Notes under the pieces: model-generated
Told to the model about the DNA's origin: nothing
Databases searched by the model: none
Seen by the model: the letters and a program-made list of their open reading frames with translations, nothing else
Part shown: piece by piece, positions 1 through 10,371 of the stretch
Layout: every line of letters begins with the position of its first letter
How positions within the stretch are numbered: position 1 is the first letter of the stretch
Translations under genes and position numbers: made by a program
DNA from: an uncultured Ruminococcus sp.
GTDB lineage: Bacteria > Bacillota > Clostridia > Oscillospirales > Acutalibacteraceae
Length of the DNA stretch: 42,781 bases
NCBI GenBank assembly: GCA_944415425.1
Contig: CALYBP010000010.1
Coordinates: 1-42,781, forward strand
Direction of reading: 5' to 3'

Positions 1-603
1 CTTCTTAATTACCTTTAAGCGGCTGAATTCCTCTCTGTCTTTTTCATCGAGAGCGTCGGAAATAAACTTTACGGTTTCTTCAAATCTCGGAATCATAATG
101 TTTTTAAGAGCGTTTGCGCGCTTCTGCGTCTTCTTGATTGAGTCGGCAAGTCTGTAAACACTGTTTTCAATTTCGGCAAGCTCAACCGTAAGGTATTTAA
201 CCTCGGAAAATTTCTGGTAAGTCTTGTCGATAGCAGAGTTTGTAGTCCTTAATCCATAGTGCAAAAAGTCGTGCTTTTGACGCTCGCTTATTGTAAGAAT
301 AGGAATCTCAACACCCATAACGCTTCTTGAATCAAGCTTAAGTCCGTTTTCATAGGGGATAGAGTTTGATATATCCTCACAGTATCCGTTTGTAACATTG
401 GCCGTCTGCAAGGCAATATAAGCTTCTTCATAAGCGTTGTCGATTTTCTGCTGAATTGCATTTGCATGGTCAATAAGAGTCATCATTTCTCTTATTAAAA
501 TGTTACGCTTTCTGTCAAGCAGCTCATAACCCGTTTTTGCAAGAAAAAGCGATTTTTTGGTGTTCATCAGATTACCCTTTGTGGGTACTGCCTGTACTGC
601 CAT
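1..603 (-). CDS. atpD: V-type ATP synthase subunit D (3' end outside window)
   Basis: Subunit D is the central rotor shaft of the bacterial V/A-type ATPase and couples the A3B3 head to the membrane ring. The reading frame is open for all 201 codons to the left edge, so the C-terminus is missing. The N-terminus reads MAVQAVPTKGNLMNTKKSL, followed by long helical stretches typical of the family's coiled-coil hairpin. The ATG at 603 is preceded by a GGAAAGGAG ribosome site. It is the last visible gene of the V-ATPase operon, 25 bases after subunit B. Family and gene order make the call secure. Confidence 0.93.
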   Translation of the reverse strand, partial: MAVQAVPTKGNLMNTKKSLFLAKTGYELLDRKRNILIREMMTLIDHANAIQQKIDNAYEEAYIALQTANVTNGYCEDISNSIPYENGLKLDSRSVMGVEIPILTISERQKHDFLHYGLRTTNSAIDKTYQKFSEVKYLTVELAEIENSVYRLADSIKKTQKRANALKNIMIPRFEETVKFISDALDEKDREEFSRLKVIKK

Positions 604-628
604 ACACCTCTGCTCCTTTCCTTACAGT

Positions 629-2002
629 TTAACCTTTAAAATATTTATCAAGTATAGCGTCGTCAACACGGTCAAGTTCGCCTCTCGGAAGAGTAGAGAG
701 AAGTTCCCATCCGAGATCGAGACTCTGCTCAATGCTCCTGTTTTCGTTAAAGCCCTGATTTACAAAGCGTGACTCAAACAGTCTGCCGAACTCGATATAT
801 TTTTTGTCAACAGGAGAAAGCTCCTCTTCGCCGATAACGGAAGCAAGCGATCTTGCGTCAATAACCTTTGCATAAGACGCAAAAAGCTGGTTGGCAAGCG
901 ACTGATGATCGCCTCTTGTATATCCCTCGCCGATACCGTCCTTCATAAGACGGGAAAGAGAGGGCAGTACGCTTACGGGCGGATACAGTCCCTGACCCTG
1001 CAAAGAGCGGTCCAAAACTATCTGACCCTCGGTAATATATCCCGTAAGGTCGGGGATAGGATGGGTAATATCATCGTTTGGCATAGTCAGAATCGGAATC
1101 TGTGTAACCGAACCCGAATGTCCCTTGATCATTCCCGCACGCTCATAAAGAGATGCAAGGTCTGAATACAAATAACCAGGGTAACCCTTACGACCGGGAA
1201 TTTCACCCTTTGAAGATGAGAATTCACGCAGAGCCTCTGCATATGATGTCATATCCGTCATAATTACAAGGATATGCATATCCAGTTCAAAAGCAAGGTA
1301 CTCCGCAATAGTGAGTGCACATCTCGGTGTGAGGGTTCTCTCGATAATCGGGTCGTTTGAAAGATTTAGAAGCATAACAACCCTTGAAAGAACACCGCTT
1401 TCCTCGAAGCTCTTTCTAAAATATTCGGCAACGTCCTTTTGAACGCCCATTGCGGCAAAAACAACACCGAAGTTTGAGCTGTCCGCACCGCTGATTTTAG
1501 CCTGACGAACTATCTGTACAGCCAAGTCGTTGTGTCTCATACCTGTGCCTGAGAATATAGGCAGCTTCTGACCTCTGATGAGCGTCATCAGAGTATCTAT
1601 CGTAGAAATACCCGTGTTGATATAGTTTTTAGGATATACACGGGAAACAGGGTTAATAGGCGTACCGTTTATGTTAGCACGCTTTACGGGGAAAATATCG
1701 CCGAGTCCGTCAATAGGTCTGCCCGCGCCGTCAAGCACACGGCCGATTATTTCGGGGGCAAGCGGCATTTCCATAGGATGTCCCGTAAGAACGGTTTTCG
1801 TGTTTTTAAGGCTTATTCTTTTAGTTCCCTCAAAAACCTGAACAACAATTCGTTCACCTTCAATTTGTACGACACGCCCCTGTCTGGTTGTTCCGTTATC
1901 AAGGCGGATGTCAACAATTTCCTCGTTGGAAACGCCCTTAACGCCGTCCATTACGATAAGCGAACCGTTAATTTCCTTTACGCCTACATAATTTATTATC
2001 AT
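629..2002 (-). CDS. atpB: V-type ATP synthase subunit B
   Basis: This is the non-catalytic nucleotide-binding-type subunit of the A3B3 hexamer. At 457 residues it has the usual family length. The N-terminal beta-barrel (about residues 1-75) is followed by the alpha/beta core containing [10 protein letters not shown] where catalytic subunits have a P-loop, so the Walker A motif is degenerate as expected for B. The conserved [20 protein letters not shown] stretch is present. The ATG at 2002 has a GGAGG 9 bases upstream. It lies 15 bases downstream of subunit A in the same operon. Confidence 0.97.
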   Translation of the reverse strand: MIINYVGVKEINGSLIVMDGVKGVSNEEIVDIRLDNGTTRQGRVVQIEGERIVVQVFEGTKRISLKNTKTVLTGHPMEMPLAPEIIGRVLDGAGRPIDGLGDIFPVKRANINGTPINPVSRVYPKNYINTGISTIDTLMTLIRGQKLPIFSGTGMRHNDLAVQIVRQAKISGADSSNFGVVFAAMGVQKDVAEYFRKSFEESGVLSRVVMLLNLSNDPIIERTLTPRCALTIAEYLAFELDMHILVIMTDMTSYAEALREFSSSKGEIPGRKGYPGYLYSDLASLYERAGMIKGHSGSVTQIPILTMPNDDITHPIPDLTGYITEGQIVLDRSLQGQGLYPPVSVLPSLSRLMKDGIGEGYTRGDHQSLANQLFASYAKVIDARSLASVIGEEELSPVDKKYIEFGRLFESRFVNQGFNENRSIEQSLDLGWELLSTLPRGELDRVDDAILDKYFKG

Positions 2003-2017
2003 TTGTGCGTTTCCTCC

Positions 2018-3775
2018 TTATTTCAGTAATGAATCAATGTTTTCATCAATTTCCTTGATGTAATCATCAAATATCTCAGGCTTTCCGTTTGGAATGTCGT
2101 ATTTCATTTTTGTAAGTTTATCAAACAATCCCAGCTTAATTACCTTTGATAAAGGAATTTCGTTAGCAACGATCTCCTTTGTCCTCTTGTGAAGGTGAAG
2201 TATCGTTTTCATCATAAGCTTTTGCTTTTCAAGCGGAACGAAGGTATCATCTGCATGAAATGCGTTTTGCTGCAAAAATCCTACTCTGATAACTCTCGCT
2301 GTTTCAATCACAAGCTTTTGATCGTCGGGAAGAACATCGGAGCCGATAAGCTTTACAATCTCCATTAGTGAGCTTTCTTCCTGAAGCAGTGCACTTATCT
2401 CGCTGCGGTATTTAACAAAATCTTCACCCAAGTTTTCTTTAAACCAAGGATCAAGATCGTTAAAGTATTCGCTGTAACTGTCCATCCAGTTGATTGCGGG
2501 ATAATGTCTGGAATAAGCAAGGGATTTATCAAGTGCCCAGAAGCAACGTGTAAATCTTTTTGTATTCTGTGTAACAGGCTCGGAAAAGTCTGAACCCTGC
2601 GGAGAAACGGCGCCGATAAGCGTAACTGAGCCTTCTCCTCCGCTCAATACATCCGCACGGCCGCCTCTTTCGTAGAATTCGGCAAGTCGCGACGGTAGAT
2701 AAGCAGGGAATCCTTCTTCGGCGGGCATTTCTTCAAGACGACCCGAAATCTCACGCAGAGCCTCCGCCCATCTTGATGTTGAGTCTGCCATCATAGCAAC
2801 ATGGTATCCCATATCTCTGTAATATTCTCCGAGAGTAATTCCCGTGTAAATAGATGCTTCACGAGCCGCAACAGGCATATTGGATGTGTTTGCGATAAGT
2901 ACGGTTCTGTCCGTCATCGGTCGCTGTGACTTCGGGTCGATCAACTCGGAAAATTCCTCAAGAACCTGGCTCATTTCGTTGCCGCGCTCACCGCAGCCGA
3001 CATATATGATAATATCTGCGTCACACCACTTTGCAAGCTGGTGCTGTGTCATTGTTTTGCCTGTACCGAATCCGCCCGGAATAGCTGCCGTACCGCCCTT
3101 TGCAATGGGGAACAGGGTGTCGATAACACGCTGACCTGTAATAAGAGGTACAGACGGGGCAAGACGCTCTTTAACAGGACGTGATGTCCTTATAGGCCAT
3201 TTCTGGCAAAGAGTAAGATTGTGCTCAACGCCGTCGTCATCTTTTAAAACTGCAACCGTGTCAAAGAGCTTGTATTCGCCGTCCGGCATAACCTTTGTTA
3301 CAACACCCGAAAGTTCGGGGTGAACCATAAGTCGATGTTCAATAATCGGCGTTTCAGGCAGGGTGGCATAAATTTGTCCGCCCTCCAGCCTGTCGCCTAC
3401 CTTAACTTTAAGGGTTACGTTCCAAAGCTTGTTTTCATCAAGCGCGGAAACAGCAGCGCCTCTGCTTATAAAGGATCCCGACTGCTCCTCAATAGCTTTA
3501 AGCGGTCGCTCAATACCGTCAAAAATATTGTCTATAATTCCCGGTCCGAGAAGTACATTCATTGGCGCTCCGGTACCCGTAACAGGATCGCCGGGTTTAA
3601 GGCCGGTGGTTTCCTCATAAACCTGAATTGTTGTAAAATCATCGGTAATTGCGATTACTTCACCTACAAGATTTTGGTGTCCTACATGAACCATTTCCAT
3701 CATCTCAAAGCAATCCGCTTGCTTTACAGTAACAACAGGACCGTTAATTCCGTATATAACATTGTTGTTTTCCAT
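2018..3775 (-). CDS. atpA: V-type ATP synthase subunit A (catalytic)
   Basis: Catalytic subunit of the V/A-type ATPase, hydrolysing or making ATP in the A3B3 head on the cytoplasmic side. It is 585 residues, the normal length including the A-type non-homologous insert (roughly residues 110-190). The Walker A P-loop GGFGTGKT is at about residues 234-241, and the conserved GERGNEM and [16 protein letters not shown] motifs follow. The P-loop has T where many family members have S (GGFGSGKT), a mild change. It sits between subunits E and B. Confidence 0.97.
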   Translation of the reverse strand: MENNNVIYGINGPVVTVKQADCFEMMEMVHVGHQNLVGEVIAITDDFTTIQVYEETTGLKPGDPVTGTGAPMNVLLGPGIIDNIFDGIERPLKAIEEQSGSFISRGAAVSALDENKLWNVTLKVKVGDRLEGGQIYATLPETPIIEHRLMVHPELSGVVTKVMPDGEYKLFDTVAVLKDDDGVEHNLTLCQKWPIRTSRPVKERLAPSVPLITGQRVIDTLFPIAKGGTAAIPGGFGTGKTMTQHQLAKWCDADIIIYVGCGERGNEMSQVLEEFSELIDPKSQRPMTDRTVLIANTSNMPVAAREASIYTGITLGEYYRDMGYHVAMMADSTSRWAEALREISGRLEEMPAEEGFPAYLPSRLAEFYERGGRADVLSGGEGSVTLIGAVSPQGSDFSEPVTQNTKRFTRCFWALDKSLAYSRHYPAINWMDSYSEYFNDLDPWFKENLGEDFVKYRSEISALLQEESSLMEIVKLIGSDVLPDDQKLVIETARVIRVGFLQQNAFHADDTFVPLEKQKLMMKTILHLHKRTKEIVANEIPLSKVIKLGLFDKLTKMKYDIPNGKPEIFDDYIKEIDENIDSLLK

Positions 3776-3816
3776 TTAAGTTACCATCTCTTTCGGTTGA
3801 AATTAACATATCAAAA

Positions 3817-4410
3817 TCAAAGTACGCTAAGTCCTGAATTTTCAAAAAACCATTCTCTTTGAGCGTTAAGCTTGCTGTCGAGAGTTTCGTCGGCAACAAT
3901 ACTCATTTCTTTACAGAAGCCTTTCAGCCCTCCGATTTTTATTGTTTTATCAGGGCAAAGCTCGGCTTTTTCTCCGAAAATCGCCTTGATTTGGTCTGCT
4001 AATGCCATATCCTTCTCATTCACATAGATGATACAGCTCTTGCCGTCAAAAAGAGCGGAAATATTTTCAGCATAATTTTTAAGCAATTCCGAGTATTTAC
4101 TTGTTTTTGTAAATTCAATAAGCTTTTCTTCAGCCTTTTTAAATACGCTTTCCGTCATTTCTGCTCTCTCAAGAAAAAGCTTTTTTTGTCCCTCCTGTGT
4201 TAGCTTAGCCACGCGGGAAGTTTGTTCGTTTTTCTTTAATTCGAGCCTGTCTTTTATAAGCTTTTCGCTGTCATACTTAGCTTTCTTTTTAGCTTCGGCG
4301 ATTTTTTCTTTTTTAAAGCTGTCTACTTCGCTAAGTATGGTGTTTCTTTGATTGTCAGCATATTTTTTTATGGCGTTAAGAAAGTTATCCGTTTTTGTGG
4401 TCTTTTCCAT
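3817..4410 (-). CDS. atpE: V-type ATP synthase subunit E
   Basis: Peripheral-stalk subunit that anchors the A3B3 head against rotation. The protein has 197 residues. The first 110 or so are strongly charged, Lys/Glu-rich and helical, as expected for the E-subunit coiled coil that pairs with the G/H subunit. The C-terminal half is a small globular domain. Sequence identity in this family is low, so the call rests on composition, length and position between F and A. The start has an AGAGG site 8 bases upstream. Confidence 0.88.
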   Translation of the reverse strand: MEKTTKTDNFLNAIKKYADNQRNTILSEVDSFKKEKIAEAKKKAKYDSEKLIKDRLELKKNEQTSRVAKLTQEGQKKLFLERAEMTESVFKKAEEKLIEFTKTSKYSELLKNYAENISALFDGKSCIIYVNEKDMALADQIKAIFGEKAELCPDKTIKIGGLKGFCKEMSIVADETLDSKLNAQREWFFENSGLSVL

Positions 4411-4443
4411 TTACATAACCTCTTTAGCGATTCAAATTGATTA

Positions 4444-4752
4444 TCAGAGCTTTACACCGATAGCCTCCTGAACATATTTTGTTATGCTGTCCTTTGTTCT
4501 CCCGTTCCCGTGACGGTCGGGAATTTCAACAATAAGAGGCTGTTTTCTGTTAAGTTTAAGCTCATAAATAAGATCAGGGCAAAGCGAAACAAGATGCTCC
4601 GTCATAAGAATTACGGCTATATCATCTCTGTTCATTGCGTTTGTAAGCTCACGGCGAACCTCGTCCTCTTTATGAACGACAACGCCTTCAATGCCTGCAA
4701 ACCGCATACCCATTTTTGTATCTACATTATCACTTATCAGAAAAAATTTCAT
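4444..4752 (-). CDS. atpF: V-type ATP synthase subunit F
   Basis: Small central-stalk subunit that binds subunit D. It has 102 residues and the family's typical Rossmann-like start MKFFLISDNVDTKMGMRFAG, with the MTEHL segment and a closing PLIVEIPDRHG segment. The gene lies between K and E with short gaps (29 and 33 bases), in operon. A ribosome site AAAGGA precedes the ATG. Confidence 0.93.
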   Translation of the reverse strand: MKFFLISDNVDTKMGMRFAGIEGVVVHKEDEVRRELTNAMNRDDIAVILMTEHLVSLCPDLIYELKLNRKQPLIVEIPDRHGNGRTKDSITKYVQEAIGVKL

Positions 4753-4781
4753 AATATCAAATCCTTTTTATGAAATCCTTA

Positions 4782-5204
4782 TTATCTTGCAAATATAAGA
4801 AGAATAGATACGAGCATTCCGTAGATTGCGATACCTTCACCAAGTACAACAAAGATAATAGCTTTACCGAATGCCTTAGGATCTTCACTTGTCGCACCGA
4901 TAGCTGCCGGGGCTGCGTTACCAACGGCAATACCGCCGCCTATACACGAAAGACCTGTTGCAACGGCTGCGCCGATATAAGCCATACCGTCAGCGGCTGT
5001 TGCAGCGGCTGCTGCGTCTGTTGTTGCTGCATTAGCGATTATAGGGCATACCATACAAATTGCAAAAACTGCGGCAAAAGAGCAAATCTGCATCAAAACA
5101 GTTTTCTTTCTGTTTCTGCCTTTTTCAAATGCCTTAACTGCAAGAATAGCAGAAACCATAAGAAATACAACGGGTAAAGCCAACATAATTAAATTGAATA
5201 ACAT
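4782..5204 (-). CDS. atpK: V-type ATP synthase subunit K (rotor-ring proteolipid)
   Basis: Membrane rotor-ring subunit that carries the transported ion. In its 140 residues I see an N-terminal membrane segment (about 3-23), a second hydrophobic segment (about 35-58), an alanine-rich linker, then one conventional helix hairpin (about 72-140). The second hairpin helix has the ion-binding glutamate in LGEGIAIYG. Enterococcal NtpK has two hairpins; here only the C-terminal half looks like a c-type hairpin. The Gln and Ser/Thr ligands of Na+-type rings appear to be Gly, which hints at protons (inference). GGAGG precedes the ATG. Confidence 0.92.
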   Translation of the reverse strand: MLFNLIMLALPVVFLMVSAILAVKAFEKGRNRKKTVLMQICSFAAVFAICMVCPIIANAATTDAAAAATAADGMAYIGAAVATGLSCIGGGIAVGNAAPAAIGATSEDPKAFGKAIIFVVLGEGIAIYGMLVSILLIFAR

Positions 5205-5223
5205 AAGAATACCTCCAAAAATA

Positions 5224-7155
5224 TTAAAGATTTAATTTTACAGGTTCATAGGGTCTGCCTTCACCTGAGTAGAAACGGCTGAACATTTCGTAATATTCAA
5301 GACGAAGTACCTGGATAGAAACAAGCAGCGCCTCAAGAACCATAACAAAAACATTTCCTAAAACAACTACCGGCCAGTAAGCTATTGCACCCGCCGTTTC
5401 GGCAAGAACAAATACAACCATCATCATTCCCGCGTGAACAAGTACAAAAGCGCCTACTCTTAAAAAGCTTACCGTGTTTGTGACATACTCAAGCAGAAAC
5501 TCTATCGACTCGATAAGATGTTCCATAATATATCCGCCCCAGCTTTCGGGCTGCCAGTCTTTTTCTCCTGCAACAAGATTTGAAAGCGGTTCTGAGAAGA
5601 AAATCAACAGATACGGCAAAACTATCAGTCCTAGTATATATGGAACAGACAGTATATCCAATCCGAGGAAAAGCTGCCCTGCGATTCCGAAAATAACCGA
5701 TGCGTAAAAAATCATTCCTGCAACTCCGCTTGAATCAAAAAGCGCTTTTCCTATGTTGCGCTGTTTGCAGGAGCTGTAAATATTGAGCCCCATAGCTACA
5801 ATCACAAGTAAAACTCCGATTCCAACTGCCGAAAGCAGTATAAGAATAATAGAGTCCGCAGACATAACCTCAATCGGTTTTTCTTCAAGTCCGAAAAGCG
5901 CCTTGTACATCGGATCAAGAACATGCTCAAAACCGAAAACACTTCCGAATAAGAGTCCGAATACCGCCGAAGAAAATCCGCAGGGGAACAGGATTTTGCC
6001 GATTTTCATTTTTTTGAATTTCCACATCAACATTCCCACAACAGAAAGACACAGTCCCTGTCCGAGGTCGGCAAACATAATACCGAAAATGATGACATAT
6101 GTTATCGCAATAAACAGCGACGGGTCAATTTCGTTGTACTTAGGTACACCGTACATTTCCGTGTAAAATTCAAACGGCTTAGCAAAGAAGCAGTTTTTAA
6201 GTTTTACAGGGGGAGATTTGGAAATTTCCTTTTTTGCGTCCGTAAAATCAAGGCTGACGCTGCTTATTTTCTTTAATCTCTTTTTGAGCTGTTTTGCCGA
6301 CTCCGCAGGTACCCAGCCTACAATAATAAAGCTTTGGTTATATTGCAAAGCCTTTGTTCGTATCTTACCGTAGAGGTAAAGTTCCTCAAGCTTCGAAAGA
6401 TACCTCGTTATGCGCTCTGTATGCATATCAAGGTAAGTGTCAAGTCTTTTTTGAGCGTCCTTTAATTTTGATTCAAGCTTAGGAATAAGTTTCTCAAGCT
6501 TTTTAAGATGTACCCTCGGCGTGTCGCTTACTCCAAGCACATCGCACTGCTCAAAATAAAGTCCTGAGAATATTCTGTCTACTTCCGAGCTGTCATTTAT
6601 CAGGGTAAAATAAACGCCCCAGTAATATGATTTATCCTCGCTTGTAACGGTAAATTCAACATATGGGTTATTTTTATAGGCAGAAAGTTTTTCAAAGCTT
6701 TCTTTCGGAAGTCGTCCGAAATGAGCGTTAAGATATTTTAGGGTCAAAAGTTTTTCGGTTTCAACGCCCAAGCCTATAAAGTGTGTTGTATCAACAAGAT
6801 TTTCTCTTGCTTCCGTAAGCTGTTCGGCTATAAATTCTCGGTCGTCCACAAGTGCATCTATTTCCTGCGATGTTTTATTTGAAAAAATATTCATTTCCTC
6901 AAAGCTCGGATTAAATTCACTTACATCTACCAAATTAAATTTTCTTTTTGTAAGTCCCAACGACGCTTTTAAATTCGCAAGCGGCTGAGCGTAAATGTTT
7001 TTAGTCTGAAGATGTGAAAAATCCTTTGTGTTGCTGTAAAATGATGAAACATCATCAGGATGGAACACGCCGGACTCTCCGAGAACCGAAATTACATCAT
7101 CGATGTCTTTCATCATACCGATAATGCTTACGGCCTGCATATTTGATACAGCCAA
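5224..7155 (-). CDS. atpI: V-type ATP synthase subunit I (membrane stator, a-type)
   Basis: Stator subunit that forms the ion half-channels against the K ring. At 643 residues it has a cytoplasmic N-terminal half with coiled coil (about 1-330) and a C-terminal membrane half with about seven or eight hydrophobic helices. The essential arginine is in NTVSFLRVGAF at about residue 566, matching the SYLR motif of the family. It starts at TTG 7155, with an AGAGGTGA site 9 bases upstream; no better ATG is in range. It is followed by subunit K after 19 bases. Confidence 0.96.
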   Translation of the reverse strand: MAVSNMQAVSIIGMMKDIDDVISVLGESGVFHPDDVSSFYSNTKDFSHLQTKNIYAQPLANLKASLGLTKRKFNLVDVSEFNPSFEEMNIFSNKTSQEIDALVDDREFIAEQLTEARENLVDTTHFIGLGVETEKLLTLKYLNAHFGRLPKESFEKLSAYKNNPYVEFTVTSEDKSYYWGVYFTLINDSSEVDRIFSGLYFEQCDVLGVSDTPRVHLKKLEKLIPKLESKLKDAQKRLDTYLDMHTERITRYLSKLEELYLYGKIRTKALQYNQSFIIVGWVPAESAKQLKKRLKKISSVSLDFTDAKKEISKSPPVKLKNCFFAKPFEFYTEMYGVPKYNEIDPSLFIAITYVIIFGIMFADLGQGLCLSVVGMLMWKFKKMKIGKILFPCGFSSAVFGLLFGSVFGFEHVLDPMYKALFGLEEKPIEVMSADSIILILLSAVGIGVLLVIVAMGLNIYSSCKQRNIGKALFDSSGVAGMIFYASVIFGIAGQLFLGLDILSVPYILGLIVLPYLLIFFSEPLSNLVAGEKDWQPESWGGYIMEHLIESIEFLLEYVTNTVSFLRVGAFVLVHAGMMMVVFVLAETAGAIAYWPVVVLGNVFVMVLEALLVSIQVLRLEYYEMFSRFYSGEGRPYEPVKLNL

Positions 7156-7184
7156 GTTAAAATCACCTCTTTTGAGAGTCAGGC

Positions 7185-8219
7185 TTAATAGATAAGCAAT
7201 GACTGTATTAATTTTGTATCAAGCTTATATCTTATTCCCTCAATGAGACTTACAACATTCATCAGCTCAGTTTCGGTAACAAACATATAAGACATCATAA
7301 CGACAGACGGGTTATTTGAAAAATGCATATTTTTTCTTGCCAGTCTGTATTTTACCCTCGGACTTATATCACTTGCGTATACATAGCCGATTTTGTCAAT
7401 CAGGCCGCCGTTATGCGTAGACTGCATCACGGAGAATACTTCTGCCGAGGATTCCGCCCTGCACATCATATCAACCGCTTTCGGGCTTATGTCGCAGTAG
7501 TTAAGCAAAAGGTTGGATTTGATTGCTTCGGGGGAGAGATTATAATATTTTTTCAGCCTTAAAATTCTTGAAAAAATATTGTAATCGTTTACTGTGTAGA
7601 AAAAGGAAAGGAGATCGTGTTTTTCTTTTCCTTTTGCTTTTTTGTTGATGATTTCCAGCATATTTGAGAATATGAAATCATAAAGCCTGTTTTCAATTTC
7701 TGAAATATGCAGGCAACCGTTTTCATCGGGAGAGAAGTTGCTCATAATCTCGTAATAAGGAGATTTTGTCAGAGCATTAAGAAACTCTCCGTAATCTTTT
7801 GCGTTTGCGAGGCCGTTTATATCAATATCCGTGTGCTTTGAAAAATAAGAGGGAAATTGATAAATAAACTTTTCGGTGGAGTTTGAATTAAGAAGCACAA
7901 GGAATCTTATTATTTGTTCAACCTCTACCGTTTCTATAACATATCGGGAAAATCCGACACTCACACTTGAGTCGTATCTGCAAAGCGAGTCAAACTCATA
8001 AAAAAGGTTTTGTCTGAGCAGAGCCTCAAGTAATCCTCTGTGAACATCTCTTTCGTTAATATCACGAAGCGATGCGGAATAGTGCGTGTATGATTTAAGA
8101 TATGACATAACCTCGGTGACGCTTTGACATGCCAGCAAATTGCTGTAATCCTTTTCGGTTAGCCGTTTGCCGAATTTTGCCCTTGCTTTTGTCAATACGG
8201 CAAAAGAAGTGTTTGGCAT
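7185..8219 (-). CDS. atpC: V-type ATP synthase subunit C
   Basis: Subunit C (the d-type funnel) links the central stalk to the membrane ring. The protein has 344 residues, all helical in appearance, with the family's N-terminal pattern of an Ala/Lys-rich helix and the repeated short LL..Y segments. I chose ATG 8219 (MPNTSFAVL) because the GTG four codons upstream overlaps the GGAGGTG ribosome site. The gene sits between the G/H-like gene and subunit I. Family sequence is variable, so position and length carry weight. Confidence 0.9.
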   Translation of the reverse strand: MPNTSFAVLTKARAKFGKRLTEKDYSNLLACQSVTEVMSYLKSYTHYSASLRDINERDVHRGLLEALLRQNLFYEFDSLCRYDSSVSVGFSRYVIETVEVEQIIRFLVLLNSNSTEKFIYQFPSYFSKHTDIDINGLANAKDYGEFLNALTKSPYYEIMSNFSPDENGCLHISEIENRLYDFIFSNMLEIINKKAKGKEKHDLLSFFYTVNDYNIFSRILRLKKYYNLSPEAIKSNLLLNYCDISPKAVDMMCRAESSAEVFSVMQSTHNGGLIDKIGYVYASDISPRVKYRLARKNMHFSNNPSVVMMSYMFVTETELMNVVSLIEGIRYKLDTKLIQSLLIY

Positions 8220-8253
8220 AACTGCACACACCTCCTTAAATTAAATAAAATTG

Positions 8254-8562
8254 TCAGCTGAGAGTGCGTTCGACTATTGCGTCGACCCACTTTTCGCAGT
8301 TAAGCTCATAGTCGGACTGAAGCTTAATGTGAGCGGATTTTTGCTTGCTCTGAACCTCTTTCCAAAGCTGATCTGCCTTTTTTTCTTCAGCCGCGTCATT
8401 GTTCTTGATTGTTTCCAAGGCTTTGCTCATATACTCGTCGTATATTTTTTTAGATTCCTCTTTAATCTGTTTTGTGAGCATTTCCTTTTCTTCAAGAACT
8501 TTTTGCTCCATTGCTTTAGCTTCGTTGTCAGCATCAACAATTTTTTTAATCATGTTTTCCAA
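8254..8562 (-). CDS. V-type ATP synthase G/H-type peripheral stalk subunit
   Basis: A 102-residue, highly charged helical protein (Lys/Glu-rich from residue 10 to 80), the expected partner of subunit E in the peripheral stalk coiled coil. It is the first V-ATPase gene of the operon. The start is TTG 8562, 8 bases after GGAGGTG; the in-frame ATG three codons later is too far from that site. Low-complexity helical sequence cannot be assigned by motif alone, so the role is inferred from composition and position. Confidence 0.8.
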   Translation of the reverse strand: MENMIKKIVDADNEAKAMEQKVLEEKEMLTKQIKEESKKIYDEYMSKALETIKNNDAAEEKKADQLWKEVQSKQKSAHIKLQSDYELNCEKWVDAIVERTLS

Positions 8563-8620
8563 AGTAACAACACCTCCAAATAAGCCCTGCGCAAAGTTAC
8601 AATATACGCAAGTGGCAAAT

Positions 8621-9982
8621 TTAGTTTTTGAGAGCCTGCAGGGGAGCAGGTATTCTGCCGCCTCTTTTTATAAATACTTCGGGCGAGCCGCTTCTTACAG
8701 GCATTACGGGACCTCTTCCGAGAAGTCCGCCAAAATTGAGTTCTTCACCAGCTTTCTTTCCAATAGCAGGAATAAGTCTTACGGCTGTTGTTTTGGTGTT
8801 TACCATTCCGATAGCCGCTTCGTCGGCAATAATAGCCGAAATGACCTCGGGAGTCACATCTCCCGGCACAACAATCATGTCAAGACCGACAGAACATACG
8901 GCTGTCATTGATTCAAGCTTTGTAATATCAAGATAACCTGTCTTAGCTGCATTTATCATTCCTGCGTCTTCCGTAACAGGAATGAATGCGCCGCTCAAAC
9001 CGCCGACATGAGAAGATGCCATAACGCCGCCTTTTTTAACCGCGTCGTTAAGCAGGGCGAGAGCAGCGGTTGTTCCGTGACATCCGCAAACCTCAAGTCC
9101 CATTTCCTCAAGTATATATGCAACGCTGTCGCCTACTGCGGGAGTAGGTGCGAGCGATAGGTCTACAATACCGAACGGTACACAGAGACGCTTGCTTGCT
9201 TCCTGTGCAACAAGCTGACCCATTCTGGTGATTTTAAATGCTGTTTTCTTAACCATATCTGCGATTTCGGTAATATTTTTGCCGCAACCGTCCTTTGCAA
9301 GTGCAGCTCTTACGACACCGGGGCCCGAAACGCCTACATTTATAACTGTATCAGCTTCTCCCACACCGTGAAAGGCGCCGGCCATAAACGGATTATCTTC
9401 GGGTGCATTGCAGAATACAACAAGCTTTGCGGCTCCTATGCAGTTTCTGTCTGCTGTAATTTCAGCAGTCTGTTTAACAATTTTTCCCATCATTTTCACG
9501 GCGTCCATATTTATACCGGCTTTTGTCGAGCCGATATTTACCGATGAGCACACAAAATCAGTTTCGCTCAACGCCTCGGGAATACTCTCAATAAGCGCAT
9601 AGTCGCCGCTTGCAAAACCTTTTTGAACAAGAGCCGAATATCCGCCGACAAAATTTACTCCGAGCTCTTTTGCAGCTTTGTCCAGAGCATATGCAAATTT
9701 AACGATTTTTTTGCTCTGACAGGGTGCCGCTACCATTCCGATAGGCGTAACGGAAATTCTCTTGTGAATAATCGGAATACCGTATTCACTTTCAATGGCT
9801 TCACCCGTTTTAACAAGGTCCTTTGCGCTGCGGCATATCTTGTCATAAACCTTTGTGCACGCCTTGTCAATATCCTCATCAATGCAATCGAGAAGCGAAA
9901 TACCCATGGTAATTGTCCTGACATCAAGGTTTTCGTTGTCTATCATATTTATGGTTTCAAGTATGTCCTTGGTTTCTAACAT
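8621..9982 (-). CDS. UPF0210/PFL family protein
   Basis: A 453-residue protein of the UPF0210 (PFL-like) family, whose biochemical role is not firmly established. Glycine-rich segments such as [28 protein letters not shown] and a C-terminal [12 protein letters not shown] are typical of the family. No signal peptide or membrane segment is visible. It follows the ACT-domain gene by 28 bases; this pairing recurs in Firmicutes and suggests the ACT protein is its regulatory partner (inference). The ATG at 9982 has an AAAGGA site about 13 bases upstream. Confidence 0.92.
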   Translation of the reverse strand: MLETKDILETINMIDNENLDVRTITMGISLLDCIDEDIDKACTKVYDKICRSAKDLVKTGEAIESEYGIPIIHKRISVTPIGMVAAPCQSKKIVKFAYALDKAAKELGVNFVGGYSALVQKGFASGDYALIESIPEALSETDFVCSSVNIGSTKAGINMDAVKMMGKIVKQTAEITADRNCIGAAKLVVFCNAPEDNPFMAGAFHGVGEADTVINVGVSGPGVVRAALAKDGCGKNITEIADMVKKTAFKITRMGQLVAQEASKRLCVPFGIVDLSLAPTPAVGDSVAYILEEMGLEVCGCHGTTAALALLNDAVKKGGVMASSHVGGLSGAFIPVTEDAGMINAAKTGYLDITKLESMTAVCSVGLDMIVVPGDVTPEVISAIIADEAAIGMVNTKTTAVRLIPAIGKKAGEELNFGGLLGRGPVMPVRSGSPEVFIKRGGRIPAPLQALKN

Positions 9983-10010
9983 ATCGATGTTCTATCCTTT
10001 CAGACTCAGA

Positions 10011-10280
10011 TTATATCTTATGCATGCTGTTGAATATGTCCTCATGCATAATGTGGATCTTTGTTTTACTTGCCTCTCCGACCTTTTGAAGATTCTCTTT
10101 TAACTGATCAAAACCAATATTTGATTTATCAATCTCAACAAGCATTACCATTGCAAACATATCCTGAAGAACACTCTGCGTTACTTCAACGATATTTACA
10201 TCTGCTTTTGCGCAGGCGTCGGAAACTTTTGCCAAAATTCCCACTGCGTCTTTACCTATAACTGTAATTATTGCTTTCAT
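10011..10280 (-). CDS. ACT domain protein (UPF0237 type)
   Basis: An 89-residue single ACT domain, starting MKAIITVIGKDAVGILAKVS, the standard ACT beta-alpha-beta opening in which GxxAVGI contacts a small-molecule ligand. ACT domains bind amino acids or similar ligands and usually act as dimers. It is the first gene of the transcript that continues through UPF0210 and the V-ATPase. AGGAGG lies 6 bases before the ATG and falls in a short hairpin (TCCTG/CAGGA), which may modulate translation. Confidence 0.93.
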   Translation of the reverse strand: MKAIITVIGKDAVGILAKVSDACAKADVNIVEVTQSVLQDMFAMVMLVEIDKSNIGFDQLKENLQKVGEASKTKIHIMHEDIFNSMHKI

Positions 10281-10371
10281 AAAAACCTCCTGTTTTTGCA
10301 GGAATAAAATAGTGAACTTGCAATATTCCGCAAAAAGTCTTATTAAAAGATATATAGTCTCATTGTGGTTA

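Noticed and set aside
3320..3862. Long plus-strand frame opposite subunit A
   Set aside because: Shadow of the well-supported catalytic subunit gene, with no signals of its own.
4770..5177. Cysteine-rich plus-strand frame opposite subunit K
   Set aside because: It is the antisense of an Ala/Gly-rich proteolipid gene and has no ribosome site or family match.
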